A stretch of 29,092 bases of DNA from JAFGCR01 sp964538225. Its GTDB lineage: Bacteria > Patescibacteriota > Gracilibacteria > UM-FILTER-43-11. A program made the translations under genes and the position numbers. The notes under the pieces are model-generated. The model was not told where the DNA came from and ran no database searches. It saw only the letters and a program-made list of their open reading frames with translations. The stretch lies in NCBI GenBank assembly GCA_964538225.1, contig CAZIDW010000011.1:1-29092 (forward strand). The letters run 5' to 3'. Positions within the stretch are counted from its first letter, which is position 1. Each line of letters starts with the position of its first letter. Below, in pieces: positions 26,436-29,092 of the stretch.

Positions 26436-28553
26436 TTACTCACTCTTCGGCTGCTCAACCCCTTTCATCGTCAGCTTGTACCGGCCCCCGATCTCATCCA
26501 CATCCAGTAATTTTACGTTCACGAGCTGGCCTTCTTTCAGGATTTTACTGATGTCCTCCACGTACTGGTCGGAGACTTCGGAGATGTGCACCATACCTTC
26601 CTTGCCGGGCATGAATTCCACGATGGCGCCGAAATCCAGCAGTTTGGTGATTTTGGCGTTTTCGTAGATTTTGCCGACTTCGGGGTCGGCCACGATCCCC
26701 TCGATCCATTCCTGAGCTTTCTGGCCGTTTTCCCCGTTCGGCGTGGTGATGACGACAGTGCCATCATCTTCGATGTCGATAGAATCAACTCCGGTCTCAT
26801 CGATGATCTTGTTGATGACTTCACCGCCCGGGCCGATGATGAAGCGGATCTTATCGGGATTCACTTTCATGGTGATGAGCTGAGGAGCGTATGGGGAGAG
26901 TTCCGGACGCGGTTCTTTGATGACTTTTTCCATGGCGTCCAGGATTTGTATGCGCCCCGTATAAGCCTGCTCCAGAGCGGGTTTGAAAATGTGGTCGGGT
27001 ATGCCTTTTAATTTGATGTCCATCTGGATGGCGGTGATGCCATCCCGCGTGCCGGTGACTTTAAAATCCATGTCGCCGCCCATGTCCTCTTCATCCTGCA
27101 GGTCGGTGAGAATCTTATAGAGGTCGGGGTTGTGGTGGCTGGTCATGAGCCCCATGGCGATACCGGCGACCGGTTTTTTGATGGGCACGCCCGCGTCCAT
27201 CAGGGCCAGAGTGGATCCGCAGGCGGCGGCCATGGAACTGCTGCCGTTAGACGACAGGATCTCGGTGACCGTTCGGATGGTGTAGGGAAAATCCTCTTTT
27301 TTCGGGAGGACGGGTGTAAGCGCGCGTTCCGCCAGGCAGCCGTGACCGATTTCCCGGTTGCCGGTAAACAGGCGGTTACTGGTCTCGCCGACCGAATAGG
27401 GCGGAAAATTGTAATGGTGGAAATAGTGTTTTTTGCTTTCGCCTTCGATTCCGTCGATGATCTGCGCGGCTCCGGGGGCGCCCAGAGTACAGGTGCTTAA
27501 ACCCTGCGTCTCTCCGCGCTGGAACAGGCCGGAACCGTGGGTGCGGGGAAGGAGGCCGACTTCGATGTCCAGCGGCCGGATCTCATCGAGTTTGCGCCCG
27601 CCGACGCGTTTTTCGTTTTCCAGGATGTTCTTGCGCACTGTGTGTTTGACGAGCTTGTCCATAGCGCTGCCCACTTGTTTGATTTCTTCTTCATCCACTT
27701 TATCTTTAAAGTAATCTTCCACTTCTTTGGTGAGCGTGCGGAAATAGCCGAACCGCTCCAGTTTATTGCTTTTTTCGTAAATCGCCTCCATAATCCTGTC
27801 CGCGTAGTTTTTGTTCACATAATCGATGATGGCCGGGTTTTTTTCCGGCGGGACGAATTCGATTGTCGGTCTTCCCACTTCTTTTTGGACGTCCTGGATG
27901 AACCGGGCGATCTTCTGCCCCCATTTTTTGCCGAACGCAATGGCTTCCAGCATCTTGTCTTCTGCCACTTCATTAGCGCCCGCCTCGATCATGATGATGT
28001 TTTCCGCGTCGCTGGAAACAATGAGGTCCAGGTCGGAACGGGTGCGCGCCTCATGGGTCGGGTTTAAGACCAGCTCATCGTTAATGAGCCCCACCCGCAC
28101 GGTGGCGGTGGGCCCTTCAAAGGGGATATCGGAGATGGTGAGCGCCACGGATCCGGCGATGGTCGCGACCATGTCGTGTTCGTTTTCCAGGTCGTACGAC
28201 AGTGTGGTGAGCATCACCTGGATGTCGTTGTGCAGTTCTTTGGGAAAAAGCGGACGATAGGTGCGGTCCGCTACGCGGGCCATCAGGATCTTGTCATCGC
28301 TGGGCCGGGTTTCCCGTTTGATGAAACGGCTGGATTTGATCTGGCCGCTCGCGTACAGCTTTTCCTGGTAATTGACCATCAGAGGCAAAAAATTGACCCC
28401 TTCCCGGGGCTCTTTGCTCATGGTGGCGGTTGCTAAAATCACCGTGTCGCCGTAACGGACGACCGCGCTGCCGTTGGCCTGCTGGGCAAGTTTGCCCACT
28501 TCAACTGTCAGGTCTTTATCACCCAACGTTAAACTGAATGTCTTTGACTCCAT
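26436..28553 (-). CDS. pnp: polyribonucleotide nucleotidyltransferase (PNPase)
   Basis: A 705-residue 3'-5' phosphorolytic exoribonuclease of the RNA degradosome. Two RNase PH-like domains (about 1-220 and 310-550) flank an all-helical domain; the active core contains FRRE-like GLFQRGETQGL and DGITAIQMDIK and MDFKVTGTRDG blocks. A KH domain follows (about 553-612, with IIGPGGEVI as the GxxG loop) and a C-terminal S1 domain (about 620-700, VGKIYENAKITKLLDFGAIVEF...GKEGMVHISEVS). Length is normal. rpsO lies upstream with 125 bp between, the conserved rpsO-pnp order. That spacer has a few pairing words but no gene. Confidence 0.97.
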   Translation of the reverse strand: MESKTFSLTLGDKDLTVEVGKLAQQANGSAVVRYGDTVILATATMSKEPREGVNFLPLMVNYQEKLYASGQIKSSRFIKRETRPSDDKILMARVADRTYRPLFPKELHNDIQVMLTTLSYDLENEHDMVATIAGSVALTISDIPFEGPTATVRVGLINDELVLNPTHEARTRSDLDLIVSSDAENIIMIEAGANEVAEDKMLEAIAFGKKWGQKIARFIQDVQKEVGRPTIEFVPPEKNPAIIDYVNKNYADRIMEAIYEKSNKLERFGYFRTLTKEVEDYFKDKVDEEEIKQVGSAMDKLVKHTVRKNILENEKRVGGRKLDEIRPLDIEVGLLPRTHGSGLFQRGETQGLSTCTLGAPGAAQIIDGIEGESKKHYFHHYNFPPYSVGETSNRLFTGNREIGHGCLAERALTPVLPKKEDFPYTIRTVTEILSSNGSSSMAAACGSTLALMDAGVPIKKPVAGIAMGLMTSHHNPDLYKILTDLQDEEDMGGDMDFKVTGTRDGITAIQMDIKLKGIPDHIFKPALEQAYTGRIQILDAMEKVIKEPRPELSPYAPQLITMKVNPDKIRFIIGPGGEVINKIIDETGVDSIDIEDDGTVVITTPNGENGQKAQEWIEGIVADPEVGKIYENAKITKLLDFGAIVEFMPGKEGMVHISEVSDQYVEDISKILKEGQLVNVKLLDVDEIGGRYKLTMKGVEQPKSE

Positions 28554-28678
28554 AATAAATAAAGGTTATAGGTTATTTGTCCCTATTCACCCGGAGCCGT
28601 GGCAAAGTCCCAAATTGCAGATCACCTTTTTTGATAAGCTATAACTTGAAACTTTTACATTCGACCCGGGCGAAGGGT

Positions 28679-28942
28679 TTATTTGCGAAGTTCTAAAGTC
28701 TTGATGAGGTCCTGATATTTGTCAGGGCTTTTGGATTTATAATAATTAAGGAGTTTCCGGCGTTTGCCGACCATGGTCAAAAGCCCGCGGCGGCTGTGCG
28801 TGTCGTTTTTATGGGTCTTTAAATGATCGGTCAGCTCATTGATGCGTTCGGTGAGGATTGCAATCTGCACCTGGGCGGAACCCGTATCTTTCTGGTGCTT
28901 GGCGTGTTTTCCGATGACTGTCTTCTTTTTCTCTCTTTTCAT
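28679..28942 (-). CDS. rpsO: 30S ribosomal protein S15
   Basis: An 87-residue S15, a helical primary binder of 16S rRNA helices 20-22. The sequence shows DTGSAQVQIAILTERINELTDHLKTHKNDTHSRRGLLTMVGKRRKLLNYY, which contains the conserved H-K-x-D-x-H-S-R-R-G-L rRNA-binding block. Normal length. It precedes pnp on the same strand. In other bacteria S15 represses its own translation through leader RNA structure, but with a promoter only about 22 nt upstream of the ATG there is little room for a leader here. Confidence 0.97.
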   Translation of the reverse strand: MKREKKKTVIGKHAKHQKDTGSAQVQIAILTERINELTDHLKTHKNDTHSRRGLLTMVGKRRKLLNYYKSKSPDKYQDLIKTLELRK

Positions 28943-28970
28943 GTAAGGGCGTTAAAAAAGTAGCAGGAAT

Positions 28971-28999
28971 ATTTTACCAAAATAAAAAACCTTGCGCAA
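28971..28999 (-). promoter_or_regulatory. sigma70 promoter of rpsO-pnp
   Basis: On the minus strand TTGCGC (28999-28994) and TAAAAT (28976-28971) are exactly 17 bp apart, about 28 bp upstream of the rpsO ATG. The remaining sequence to 29092 holds no gene I can support. Confidence 0.75.
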
Positions 29000-29092
29000 G
29001 TCTTTTATTCAAGTCGGGTGAAAATGTGTGTGTTCTAGCGGCGCAGGAGATTTTTTGAGGGATTAAATTTCTCATCCATAAATCTGAGTCAT

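Noticed and set aside
1..29092. tRNA or rRNA genes
   Set aside because: I looked for cloverleaf-type sequences and rRNA landmarks in the spacers on both strands and saw none; most spacers are fold-back repeats instead.

Overview
The window looks like a chromosomal stretch of a Candidate Phyla Radiation (Patescibacteria) bacterium. Reasons: a 417-residue ProRS lacking the usual large editing insertion, a small two-helix TrbC/VirB2-like pilin, a DUF5667 exported protein, compact housekeeping blocks (rpsB-tsf, rpsO-pnp), TGA used as a stop, and a diversity-generating retroelement (DGR), a class known to be common in CPR genomes. The exact lineage cannot be read from the sequence.

Layout. 1-10350 is a GC-richer region: a B3/B4-domain protein, queC and queE (7-deazaguanine synthesis), an AI-2E-type permease, a pilin-like protein, proS, an RmlA-type nucleotidyltransferase, a membrane-anchored protein, a small lipoprotein, a GT1 glycosyltransferase, a bacterial PH-domain membrane protein and a small YdaT-N/ChaB-like gene. 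Two nearly identical 150-bp inverted copies of a palindrome-rich element lie at 3661-3810 and 10027-10176. 10372-13422 holds a DUF5667 gene and a DUF2188-Panacea-PemK/MazF toxin-antitoxin operon, framed by a 42-bp direct repeat that at both copies runs into an attC-like fold-back. 13333-20282 is an AT-rich array of small, mostly unrecognised genes separated by attC-like fold-back sites; no integron integrase is present, so it resembles a CALIN-type cassette cluster. 20296-29092 returns to GC-richer housekeeping and envelope genes: two GT2 glycosyltransferases, a RumA-type m5U methyltransferase with an in-frame palindromic insertion, rpsB, a small membrane protein, tsf, a possible frameshifted lipoprotein, pnp and rpsO.

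The most striking system is at 16126-18872: a complete DGR sitting inside one unit of the cassette array. It comprises a DUF4256-like target gene whose last 37 codons are a variable repeat (VR 16832-16941), a 110-bp template repeat (TR 17233-17342), an Avd-type accessory gene on the opposite strand, and a DGR-type reverse transcriptase with GNLTSQ and YGDD motifs. VR and TR differ at 22 of 110 positions, and 21 of these lie opposite template adenines, the signature of DGR mutagenic retrohoming. The unit starts with GTTAGGC, ends with GCCTAAC, and carries about 60-bp imperfect terminal inverted repeats, so it reads as a diversity generator packaged as a mobile cassette.

A second theme is structural. 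Every gene unit of the array is boxed by its own private inverted repeat that reaches the stop codon on one side and abuts or lies close to the start codon on the other. Elsewhere, many intergenic spacers are fold-backs built from short degenerate words, one word family per spacer, and a similar palindrome is inserted in frame in the RNA methyltransferase gene.
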